A DNA stretch of 45,486 bases from Deltaproteobacteria bacterium (GTDB lineage: Bacteria > Desulfobacterota > GWC2-55-46): positions 1 to 45,486 of the forward strand of contig JACRCE010000022.1 in assembly GCA_016213015.1 (NCBI GenBank). Reading direction: 5' to 3'. A program made the translations under genes and the position numbers. This document shows, in pieces, positions 30,197 through 38,010 of the stretch. The notes below the pieces were generated by a model, which had not been told where the DNA came from, made no database searches, and saw nothing but the letters and a program-made list of their open reading frames with translations. Each line of letters starts with the position of its first letter. Position 1 is the stretch's first letter.

Positions 30197-32068
30197 TCAC
30201 CCTCCCCTCAACCTCATCACCATCTCCCTTGCGCCGCTGTCGTTCGGATTGAGCCTCAATACCGCCTCGAACTCGGCCAGCGCCTCGTTGGCCAATCCCT
30301 TTTTCAAGTATGCGGCCCCGAGGTTGTAGTGAGCGTCAACGTGGTCGGGCTTGAGCCTCAATGCGCTCCGATAACTAACGACGGCCCCGTCAATGTCGCC
30401 GGTCATCATGTATATGTTTGCAAGGTTGTTGTGCGCCTCAGGATAGTCGGGCCTCAGCCTGAGCGCCTCCTTCAACTCACTGGACGCTTCACTGACGCGC
30501 CCGTTGCGAACGTAAAGCACCGCAAGATTGTAATGGACATAGGGGTCGTCCGGATTGTTTGCCAGAGATCTTGAGTACGCCTCAGTCGCCTCGGCTATGC
30601 GTCCGGTCTTATAGTACAGGTCTCCGAGTCCGTTTTGCGCCTCCGCGCTTTGCGGGTTTATTCTATCAAGCACGAGCCTGTACTGTTCCTCGGCCTTGTC
30701 GAATGTCCCGGCCTGAGCATAGGCAAAGCCGAGACTGACGTGCGCCCTCGGATTGATTGGACTCTTCTTAACCACGTCTCCCCACAGGGTTATGTCGTCC
30801 TTCCACACCCTGTTCCTGAGATATGAAGAAATTGAGAGCGGTACTATGACGATCACAAAAAATACGGCCAAAGACTTGTAAAGGTTCAACCCGAATCGTT
30901 TGACGACATGGGCCGCCAGAGCGCCGACGGCCATAAATGCGCCGACCGAGGGCAGATAGAGCCTGTGCTCGTTCATCACGTCCTGAATCGGTATGAATGA
31001 CGACTCCACTGAAAGGGTTATGAAAAACCAGAGCGCGCCGAACGCAATGATAAGTCCCAACGGCCTTTGTGCTCTTTTGGAGACGATGAAAAAAAATATC
31101 GCTGTAACGATTAAAGCGAGGATGAAGATACCAGAGGCTATTGTTCCAATATCGGGGAAGCCGTGCACCGGATGCAGCAGGTAGTCGAGGCTCTGATTCA
31201 CAGGAAGGACGAGAAGCCGCATGTACGTTACTATGACCTTCATCTCCGTTAAAAAATAGCCCTGTCGCGACAGAAGGGTCAAGTCCTTTACCTGCCTTAC
31301 CCTCATCTCCTCTGCTATGCCGCTCTCCGCTCCTATTCCCAAGAGATCCAAGGGGATGATGAGCAGGGCGATGAAAAAAGGCGCGGCGTAGAGCGCGCGT
31401 TTTTTCAGAGATTCGCGTCCGGTAAAAAAGGCGTACTCATAGAGTACGATGACTATTGGGAGAGTGGCGCTTATCTCCTTTGTCTTGAGCGCAAGCACGG
31501 CTGACAGTACGGCAGGGATATAAAAACGCAGCTTGACTCCGCCTCCCGTCCGCGCCTTGACGTACAGCAACAACGATAATAGGAAAAACAGAGTGGACAG
31601 GGACGCAAACCTTTGCGTTATGTACGTTATGGCCTGCGTCTCGATCGGGTGCGATATGAAGATAAAGGCGGCTGTCAGAGCGGCCATGTAACGCGCCTTG
31701 TCCTCCACAGCCTCTTTTATCACTGGAAAGACGCTGAGCGTTAAAAGGTAGACGAGAAAGGCGTTTGTGACATGGATGAAGGTATTGACAAGATGATAGC
31801 CTGCTACGTTCAGGCCGTTTATCTTATAGTTGAGCGCAAAGGAAAAATATCCGGCCCATCGCGTTCCGAGAGGCGGCCAGAAGCGAGTCAGGTCCCTTAG
31901 GAGATAGTTCTCTACGATATTGAACTTGTCGTCAAAGTGGAAGGTTGAATGGAAGGTGTTGGAGTATATGCCGAACCCGACGATACACAGGACACCGAAT
32001 ACGACCGGGGCTGCAACGGGTGAGCGTGCCTGCCCTCGTGTGTTTGAAGCGGGGGATGGTTTGGCCAT
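30197..32068 (-). CDS. Multi-pass membrane TPR protein (TMTC/PMT-like)
   Basis: 623 residues from ATG 32068 (MAKPSPASN; the frame runs 23 codons further upstream into a repeat, judged non-coding). About 10-11 membrane helices in residues 1-400, with the acidic motif FHFDDKFNIVENY in the first external loop and YHLVNTFIHVTNAFLVYLLT, as in TMTC/PMT-type GT-C glycosyltransferases. Residues about 430-620 hold five or so TPR units (e.g. AHVSLGFAYAQAGTFDKAEEQYRLVL, AHNNLANIYMMTGDIDGAVVSYRSAL). It probably transfers a lipid-linked sugar to protein or lipid; substrate unknown. It lies 80 bp downstream of the CsgG-like lipoprotein gene on the same strand, separated by a palindrome. Confidence 0.88.
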   Translation of the reverse strand: MAKPSPASNTRGQARSPVAAPVVFGVLCIVGFGIYSNTFHSTFHFDDKFNIVENYLLRDLTRFWPPLGTRWAGYFSFALNYKINGLNVAGYHLVNTFIHVTNAFLVYLLTLSVFPVIKEAVEDKARYMAALTAAFIFISHPIETQAITYITQRFASLSTLFFLLSLLLYVKARTGGGVKLRFYIPAVLSAVLALKTKEISATLPIVIVLYEYAFFTGRESLKKRALYAAPFFIALLIIPLDLLGIGAESGIAEEMRVRQVKDLTLLSRQGYFLTEMKVIVTYMRLLVLPVNQSLDYLLHPVHGFPDIGTIASGIFILALIVTAIFFFIVSKRAQRPLGLIIAFGALWFFITLSVESSFIPIQDVMNEHRLYLPSVGAFMAVGALAAHVVKRFGLNLYKSLAVFFVIVIVPLSISSYLRNRVWKDDITLWGDVVKKSPINPRAHVSLGFAYAQAGTFDKAEEQYRLVLDRINPQSAEAQNGLGDLYYKTGRIAEATEAYSRSLANNPDDPYVHYNLAVLYVRNGRVSEASSELKEALRLRPDYPEAHNNLANIYMMTGDIDGAVVSYRSALRLKPDHVDAHYNLGAAYLKKGLANEALAEFEAVLRLNPNDSGAREMVMRLRGG

Positions 32069-32080
32069 AAAGCGGTTAAA

Positions 32081-32148
32081 GGCCGTGACCGTGAACCGTG
32101 ACCGTAAAGGATTCGTTTTTACACGGTCAACGGTCACGGTTCACGGCC
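32081..32148. repeat. Long imperfect palindrome, copy of the ACCGTGAACCGTG family
   Basis: GGCCGTGACCGTGAACCGTG on the left faces CACGGTTCACGGCC on the right around GGATTCGTTTTTAC. The centre and right arm match the reverse complement of the copy at 2370-2420. It fills the gap between the CsgG-like lipoprotein stop and the TPR-protein start. Confidence 0.7.
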
Positions 32149-34140
32149 TTATATCCCTGTTATCGTATCGAGGAGCTTGCCGAGCTTGTCGCTTACTTCC
32201 TTTGTGTCAACGCCCTTTTTCCTGTAGATGACCTCGACGTCGGAGTAGCGCTCTATGGCATCCCTGAATTCGCTCTCCTTCTCGTACCTTACCGCCTCTT
32301 CAAGATACTTCTTCTCGGGCAAGGCGAAAAGGCCCTTGAGCTCCGAGCCGATCCTCTGTATCGCCTTTTCCTGTACCCTTTTCATAAGTTCGATGTCGGA
32401 CGGGATATCGGCGCGTTTTGTGGCCACCTTGAACTCCCCAACGTCCACGCCATCGGTGCCGTCGTCAGCGGCCTCCTCGCGCAGTTCCACGATGCTCGTC
32501 GTAAGGAGCTTGCCCTTGGTGTCCACCACGCGGTAGCTTATGTTGGCGAGGCCGGTCTTCTTATAGAATATCACCTTGTACTTTATGTCCTCGAACACCG
32601 GTTTGTCTATATGGGTGGACGGTTGAGGCGATAGATTGGAAACGCCCTTTTCCTTGTCCTTGAGCCAGTAGTCGTACTCCGGGTTTCTCACCTTCTCCGT
32701 GCCTGTCTGCGCCCTGACCGTTTTTACCGTATCGCTTACACTGCTCTCCACCTTATAGTCGAGCACGTCTCCAAAGAGCATGTAATCGGCGCCGAGGAGG
32801 CTTAAGATATTCTCGCGTGATTTATCATCCATCTGCCCGGCTGTCTTGACCTCATACTCCTTGAGGAGCGTCTCCATGGCCTCGCGCTCCACGACCTTTA
32901 TGTCCGGGGTGAGATTCTTATGCAGGAAAAACGTTATATTCGACGAGAATATCTTGCCGGACTCGGACGCATACCCGGGGCTTTTGAACGGCATCACGGC
33001 AAACCCCTTTATCGCCCTCTGGGTTATCTTCTCCTGCAGCGCGTTAAAACGCTTCTTCGCGCCCGCGAAGTTCGCGTCAACGTCCGTTACCATCTTCATC
33101 AACTGGAAGGCCAATCCGATGCTGCCCCTGTCCTCTTCCTTTTCAGCTGTCTTGACAAGCCCTTCAAGAAATCCGTGTATGGCCTTTGTCGGGACCTGCA
33201 CCAAAGACCTGTCCTTGAACGGCAGGTCGCTGAAAAAGCTCTGCGCCGAGACGAAAGAACGGTAAGCCTTGAACGGTTGTGATGCGTCATAGTACTCGAT
33301 GCCTTTTTTGAAGAGCATCGAAGCCGCCGCTATCTTCGTCTTGTTCAAAACCTGACGAACGGCGTCGGAGTCCGGGTATTTCAGCGCGGCCTGATAAAGC
33401 CTTATTGCCCTGTCGAAGTTCTCCTTCTTTACCGCCTCCTGCGCCTCGCTCACGAAGTAAGCCAAAGAGTCCTTGGAAGCCGCGTCCTCAAGCCTTTGAG
33501 CAACTGACGGATAGTCCGGGGAGATGTACTTCAACTCGCCGAGAAGCGTTACGGCCTCCCTCCAGTCCTCTTTTTCAACGGCGGAGGCGGACTTGATTGA
33601 CAACTCTTCTGCCATAGCCTTTATCGCCTCGTCCGCCTTCTTTTTGGCGGATGAAGAAAGTTTACCGGCGGCGCTATAGCCGTCAACCGCCTTGACGCGC
33701 TTGCCCTCGGATTGAAGTTTGCCGGCCTCATCGAGCATACCCTTGACAATCGCCTCGGTCTTTGCCTTTTCAGCGTCAATGTCAACGACATACGGCTGGG
33801 TCTCGACTGTCGTATACCCGTAGTCGTTAAGCTCCTGAACGTCCTTGTAAAGGGCATCGGCAATATCAAGCGGCAGATAGCCGTTCACCTTGGAACCTTC
33901 AACCGTGCTTTTTACCTTGTCGAACACGGCGGAGCCTATCTTGTTTTTTACGTCGTCTCTCAGGGCGCATGCGGCCTCGCCGGGCCGCTCCTTACATAAC
34001 CCGTCGAGTTTCGCGTAACTGGTCTTGAATTCGCCGGCAGTTACCCGTTCGCGTGCATCCTTGAGTCCTGCGTCGTAAGGCGTGGCGCAGGACGCTAAAA
34101 TAAACATAGTACCAAGAAGGAGCGCGTGAAACTTCTTCAT
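32149..34140 (-). CDS. Large lipoprotein with CsgG-like domain
   Basis: 663 residues. Signal peptide with lipobox (LGTMFILASC, about residues 8-18). Residues about 20-370 are helical and repeat-like (TPR-like units such as YFVSEAQEAVKKENFDRAIRLYQAALKYPDSD). Residues about 375-520 resemble CsgG/curli-assembly-type domains: GFAVMPFKSPGYASESGKIFSSNITFFLHKNLTPDIKVVEREAMETLLKEY and ILSLLGADYMLFGDVLDYKV. A further strand-rich part includes ISYRVVDTKGKLLTTSIVELREE. Probably an outer-membrane lipoprotein used in secretion or envelope assembly. ATG 34140 has a GGAGG Shine-Dalgarno; the frame extension to 34230 lies in non-coding repeat sequence. Confidence 0.8.
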   Translation of the reverse strand: MKKFHALLLGTMFILASCATPYDAGLKDARERVTAGEFKTSYAKLDGLCKERPGEAACALRDDVKNKIGSAVFDKVKSTVEGSKVNGYLPLDIADALYKDVQELNDYGYTTVETQPYVVDIDAEKAKTEAIVKGMLDEAGKLQSEGKRVKAVDGYSAAGKLSSSAKKKADEAIKAMAEELSIKSASAVEKEDWREAVTLLGELKYISPDYPSVAQRLEDAASKDSLAYFVSEAQEAVKKENFDRAIRLYQAALKYPDSDAVRQVLNKTKIAAASMLFKKGIEYYDASQPFKAYRSFVSAQSFFSDLPFKDRSLVQVPTKAIHGFLEGLVKTAEKEEDRGSIGLAFQLMKMVTDVDANFAGAKKRFNALQEKITQRAIKGFAVMPFKSPGYASESGKIFSSNITFFLHKNLTPDIKVVEREAMETLLKEYEVKTAGQMDDKSRENILSLLGADYMLFGDVLDYKVESSVSDTVKTVRAQTGTEKVRNPEYDYWLKDKEKGVSNLSPQPSTHIDKPVFEDIKYKVIFYKKTGLANISYRVVDTKGKLLTTSIVELREEAADDGTDGVDVGEFKVATKRADIPSDIELMKRVQEKAIQRIGSELKGLFALPEKKYLEEAVRYEKESEFRDAIERYSDVEVIYRKKGVDTKEVSDKLGKLLDTITGI

Positions 34141-34213
34141 CGGAATACCTCCGGTATCACTTATGGAAGCCTGTAGGGCGGGCATTGCCACCCTACGAAC
34201 TAGGGTCTTAATC

Positions 34214-34246
34214 CAATGACGGGTCGGCAAATCAATCAGAGTTTTC
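34214..34246. mobile_element. Truncated C-type element (C4), next to B3
   Basis: CAATGACGGGTCGGCAAATC and the following GAGTTTTC match the inverted terminal third of elements C1/C2. It ends directly at a TTAG tetranucleotide (34247-34250), which is also the left target duplication of element B3. The rest of the element is missing. Confidence 0.7.
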
Positions 34247-34250
34247 TTAG

Positions 34251-34389
34251 CAGGTTGCTGAAAAACTCAAAATGCCGTCATTCTCGCTGCGCTAAGCAAT
34301 CTCGTCTCTTGGTAATTCAATGGGTTACGAGATTGCCACGTCGCAAAAGCGCTCCTCGCAATGACAGAAAAAGACTTTTCAGCAACCTG
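34251..34389. mobile_element. Miniature inverted-repeat element B3 (139 bp) with TTAG duplication
   Basis: Ends CAGGTTGCTGAAAAA and CTTTTCAGCAACCTG, flanked by TTAG at 34247-34250 and 34390-34393. Interior GCCGTCATTCTCGCTGCGC... to ...CGCTCCTCGCAATGACAG is of the C-element type, not of the B1/B2 type. Confidence 0.85.
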
Positions 34390-34403
34390 TTAGAGGCATC
34401 CGT

Positions 34404-36002
34404 CTACCTGCCCCTCGGCCTCGCCGGGGCCACGGCAACCTTCCTGCCCGATATGATGCTCTGGTGCATGAACTCTATGACCTTTTCAGCCGCGTCACGA
34501 GGCACCTCGACGAATGTAAAGGCGTCCAGTATCTTGACTCCCTGTATGGTTCGCTTGTCCATGCCGGTCTTTTTTGCTATCGCGTCAACTATGTCGTTGA
34601 CGCGGACGCCCTGCTCTTTGCCGATGGTCATGAAGAGCCTTGCCATGCCGGACGGCGCGCCCGTCTCGTCAAGAGAGGCGCCTCCGGTCTGCGCGGCCTG
34701 TTCCCCGCTCCCGAAGCCCTCAAGCTGGAACTTCAATAACGCGGCAACTACGTCCACCGGTTTGATATCGGCCGTCAACTCCTCGGCCAGCCGTAGGAAC
34801 TGATCAAAACGCTTGTCGTCTATGAACTCGTCTACCTTTTCCTTGAGCGAAGCCACGCGCGCGCTCATGACCTCCTGCTTTGAAGGGAGCCTGCCGCGTT
34901 TTATATCGGCCTTTGAAACGGCCTTGATGAGCCTTAACTGTTTTTCCTCCCTCGGGCTTACGAAGGTGATGGCAACTCCCTCCCTGCCAGCCCTGCCGGT
35001 CCTGCCAATCCTATGGACATAGGATTCCGGATCCTGCGGTATGGAGTAGTTCACCACGTGGGATATATGGCTTATATCAAGCCCCCTCGCCGCCACGTCC
35101 GTGGCCACGAGCACGTCCACCCTCGACTCCCTAAACCTCTTGAGCACCAACTCCCTTTGCGCCTGAGTGTAGTCGCCGTGCATCCCGTCAACCCCGTAGC
35201 CGCGAAGCTTGAGGTTCGAGGCCACGTCGTCCACTTCGCGCTTGGTGTGGCAAAAGACGAGGAAAACGCCCGATGCGTCCGAGTCTATGAGCCTTGATAG
35301 CGCCTCTATCTTGTCGCCCTGCTTTACCTCGTAAAAAATCTGGCTTATCTTGGAGGCGGTAAGCGTGTCTCCGGTTATGCGTATCCTGTGAGGCTCCTTC
35401 ATGTAGCGCTTGCTTATCTTGACTATCGCGTCCGGCATGGTCGCGGAAAAGAGCATGGTCTGGCGCTCTTTCGGCGTGGTCTCCAGTATCTTGGTGATGT
35501 CGTCTACAAAGCCCATGTCGAGCATCTCGTCGGCCTCGTCAAGCACAACGACCTTCACGTCCTTGAGGGAGAGCGTCCTTCTCTCAAGGTGGTCAATGAC
35601 GCGCCCCGGCGTGCCGACGACGATATGAACGCCTTTTTTAAGGGCGTTTATCTGCCGCTCTATCGAAGTGCCGCCGTATACGGGCAGGGCATGGAGCTTT
35701 TTTACCGCGCCGAGTTTGTTCATCTCCTCCGCGGCCTGCACGGCAAGCTCCCTTGTCGGCGCAAGGATTATTGCCTGCACCGTTGTCGCGCCGCGCTCGA
35801 TCTTATCAACTATCGGGATGCCGAAGGCCGCCGTCTTGCCCGTGCCGGTCTGCGCCTGTCCTATAACGTCCTTGCCGGTCATAAGCACTGGTATGGTCTT
35901 TGCCTGTATTGGCGTAGGCACCTCGAAGCCCATCTTGGCAACGGCCTTCAAGACCTCTGCCCCTAAACCGAAATCCTCAAAACTCTTTACATTCTCTTCC
36001 AA
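34404..36002 (-). CDS. DEAD-box RNA helicase (DeaD/CsdA-like)
   Basis: ATP-dependent RNA helicase for ribosome assembly, cold adaptation or mRNA turnover. 532 residues. Q-motif region FGLGAEVLKAVAKMGFEVPTPIQ, motif I AQTGTGKT, Ia PTRELA, Ib GTPGR, II DEAD, III SAT, IV VFCHTKREVDD, V TDVAARGLDI, VI HRIGRTGRAG; all intact. Beyond the two RecA domains (to about 370) is a helical dimerisation region and a C-terminal DbpA-type RNA-binding domain (VNDIVDAIAKKTGMDKRTIQGVKILDAFTFVEVPRDAAEKVI). ATG 36002; an RG-rich end (APARPRGR). It stands alone between two element-bearing gaps. Confidence 0.97.
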   Translation of the reverse strand: MEENVKSFEDFGLGAEVLKAVAKMGFEVPTPIQAKTIPVLMTGKDVIGQAQTGTGKTAAFGIPIVDKIERGATTVQAIILAPTRELAVQAAEEMNKLGAVKKLHALPVYGGTSIERQINALKKGVHIVVGTPGRVIDHLERRTLSLKDVKVVVLDEADEMLDMGFVDDITKILETTPKERQTMLFSATMPDAIVKISKRYMKEPHRIRITGDTLTASKISQIFYEVKQGDKIEALSRLIDSDASGVFLVFCHTKREVDDVASNLKLRGYGVDGMHGDYTQAQRELVLKRFRESRVDVLVATDVAARGLDISHISHVVNYSIPQDPESYVHRIGRTGRAGREGVAITFVSPREEKQLRLIKAVSKADIKRGRLPSKQEVMSARVASLKEKVDEFIDDKRFDQFLRLAEELTADIKPVDVVAALLKFQLEGFGSGEQAAQTGGASLDETGAPSGMARLFMTIGKEQGVRVNDIVDAIAKKTGMDKRTIQGVKILDAFTFVEVPRDAAEKVIEFMHQSIISGRKVAVAPARPRGR

Positions 36003-36066
36003 TTTTCCTCATCTCCTTAAATTGTGTTTGCAATTGTTATACCACAAATCCTTGCAAAAGCAACAC

Positions 36067-37290
36067 CTACCTGCAATCTATCATCCTCGCGCCGGTCGGT
36101 CTCCATGCAGGGGATATGACGTTGCTTTCCAGCTTGTCATCATTGAGCACGGCCCACGTAAGGGTTGACGAGCCGAACGCCTCGTTTATAGAATCCATCG
36201 CCTCAAGCGCCTTGTGTCTTTTCCCGCCTCCCTGAAAAAGTTCAAGCTGGCCTTCATCCTTTGCCACCCCGGATACTGTAACGCCGACAAGCCTCACCGC
36301 CATTGCAAGGCGGATGGAGTCCAACATGGCCGAGGCCGCGGCGGTTATGACGCGCTCGTCATTTGACGGCATGGACAGACGCGCGCGCCTCGTGAACGTA
36401 TTGAAATCAGAGTACCTCAACGTAAGCTGCACGGCGCTGCCCATGAGTCCGTGTCTTCTCGCCCTTTTTGCAACCATTGAGGAGAGTTTGAAGATATGCC
36501 ATTTAACGGCCGACTTATCGGATATGTCCGACGGCAGGGTATGCGAGTGTCCGATGCTCTTGACCTCGGGATCCACCGGCACAACGACGCCCTCGTCAAT
36601 CCCCTGTCCCATGAGCTTTAGCCTTGTCCCGATTATGCCGAAACGTCTTTTCAATATGCCTTCGGGAAAACGGCCGAGCGCGCCGCACGTCCTTATGCCA
36701 AGGCCCTCAAGTTGACTGGTGAGCGAGGGGCCTATGCCGCAGAGCTTCCCTACCGGCATATCTTCAAGCACCTTGCCCACGTCCGAGCGTTTTATAACGA
36801 CTAAACCGTCCGGTTTTTGCATGTCGGATGCCAGCTTTGCAAGGAGCTTATTCGGCGCAATGCCGATGGAACATCTGATGCCGATGGCATCCTTTATCTT
36901 CCGCTTTATCTCCTTTGCCGCATGCTCTGCCTCGCCGAGGAGCGCCTCTGTTCCCGTCATGTCAACGAAGGCCTCGTCAATGGAGTACGGCTCGACCACC
37001 GGGGAAAATCCGCTTAATATATCCATCACCCGCATGGATGCGCCGATGTATTTACGGTTGTCGCCAACGACGAATATCAGTTCCTTGCACACCTTTTTGG
37101 CCTCGTACCTGTTCATGCCGGTCTTTACGCCGAAGCGTCTTGCCTCATAAGAGGCCGTGGTTACGACGGTCCTGTGGCCTGAACCCACGACCGCTATCGG
37201 CTTGTTGCGAAGGCCCGGGTTTTCATGTTGCTCTATGGACGCGAAAAAGGCGTTCATGTCAACGTGCATTATCGTTCGATTATGGTTCAT
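36067..37290 (-). CDS. dinB: DNA polymerase IV
   Basis: Y-family translesion polymerase. 407 residues. Catalytic motifs MHVDMNAFFASIEQ (metal Asp), YSIDEAFVDMTG (Asp-Glu pair), PLVTTASYEARRFGVKTGM-like thumb/finger segment, helix-hairpin-helix GKLCGIGPSLTSQLEGLGIRTCGALG and a little-finger domain. A clamp-binding QLELFQGG motif lies about 45 residues before the end. Minus strand, divergent from the response-regulator gene at 37366 (75 bp). Damage regulation (LexA site) was not recognised. Confidence 0.96.
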   Translation of the reverse strand: MNHNRTIMHVDMNAFFASIEQHENPGLRNKPIAVVGSGHRTVVTTASYEARRFGVKTGMNRYEAKKVCKELIFVVGDNRKYIGASMRVMDILSGFSPVVEPYSIDEAFVDMTGTEALLGEAEHAAKEIKRKIKDAIGIRCSIGIAPNKLLAKLASDMQKPDGLVVIKRSDVGKVLEDMPVGKLCGIGPSLTSQLEGLGIRTCGALGRFPEGILKRRFGIIGTRLKLMGQGIDEGVVVPVDPEVKSIGHSHTLPSDISDKSAVKWHIFKLSSMVAKRARRHGLMGSAVQLTLRYSDFNTFTRRARLSMPSNDERVITAAASAMLDSIRLAMAVRLVGVTVSGVAKDEGQLELFQGGGKRHKALEAMDSINEAFGSSTLTWAVLNDDKLESNVISPAWRPTGARMIDCR

Positions 37291-37365
37291 TGGTATTACC
37301 TTTTATACCATACTTTGCCTTATATTATAATATCCGGTATCATTACGCTCTGGAGAACAATCAAA

Positions 37366-38010
37366 ATGAAAACAATCCTCGTTATAGACGACGACCCGGA
37401 TTTGAGGGCCAACCTTGCATGGATGCTGGAAAAAAGCGGATATGCCGCGGATGAGGCCGCTGATGGAACCGAGGCCGTTGCCAAGATCGCCTCTAAGGAG
37501 TTCGACGTAGCTCTCATCGACATGGTTCTGCCGGGCACAGACGGGCTTGACCTGTTAAGGGAGTTGAAAAGGGCCAAACCCCGGGTCAAGGCCGTCATGA
37601 TCACGGCCTTTGCAACCGTTGAAAGCGCGGTAAAGGCCATGAAGGCGGGCGCGAGCGACTACATATCCAAGCCGTTCACCATCGAAGAACTCCTTACCCT
37701 CATAAGACGGATATTCGAGGAGATACGGTTTGAAAAGAACATGGGCGCGCTCAACATGGACAACGCCCTCACAGCGATAGCAAATCCGATACGCAGGAGG
37801 ATAATACTCATGTTGCTGGACAACCCCGGTGCGCGCCTGATGGATATATGCCGCGAGATAGGCATAGAGGAACACACCAAGGTCGTATTCCACCTGAATA
37901 TGCTTATCGAGTCCGGGATAGTCGAACGGAACAAGAGGCTCTATTCGCTTACACATTACGGCATGAAGACGATAGAGACGCTAAAGGACGCTGAGAGACA
38001 TCTTTTATGA
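37366..38010 (+). CDS. Response regulator: receiver plus ArsR-like winged helix
   Basis: 214 residues from ATG 37366 (TGGAG Shine-Dalgarno; longer in-frame starts overlap dinB). Receiver domain 1-120 with D8-D10, phosphoacceptor D52 (LIDMVLPGTDG), T80 and K102, close to NtrC/FixJ-type receivers. A linker leads to a winged helix (about 128-210): ALTAIANPIRRRIILMLLDNPGARLMDICREIGIEEHTKVVFHLNMLIESGIVERNKRLYSLTHYGMKTIE, which is ArsR/HxlR-like rather than OmpR or NarL. The output type is uncommon for receivers. Its stop overlaps the start of the hybrid kinase by 4 nt, so kinase and regulator are made together. Confidence 0.85.
   Translation: MKTILVIDDDPDLRANLAWMLEKSGYAADEAADGTEAVAKIASKEFDVALIDMVLPGTDGLDLLRELKRAKPRVKAVMITAFATVESAVKAMKAGASDYISKPFTIEELLTLIRRIFEEIRFEKNMGALNMDNALTAIANPIRRRIILMLLDNPGARLMDICREIGIEEHTKVVFHLNMLIESGIVERNKRLYSLTHYGMKTIETLKDAERHLL

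Noticed and set aside
32069-32137. Upstream start for the TMTC-like gene
   Set aside because: The extra codons translate part of the ACCGTGAACCGTG palindrome; ATG 32068 is the better start.
34141-34230. Thirty-codon extension of the CsgG-like lipoprotein gene
   Set aside because: It reaches into the truncated mobile repeat C4; ATG 34140 has a GGAGG Shine-Dalgarno and starts a clear lipoprotein signal peptide.
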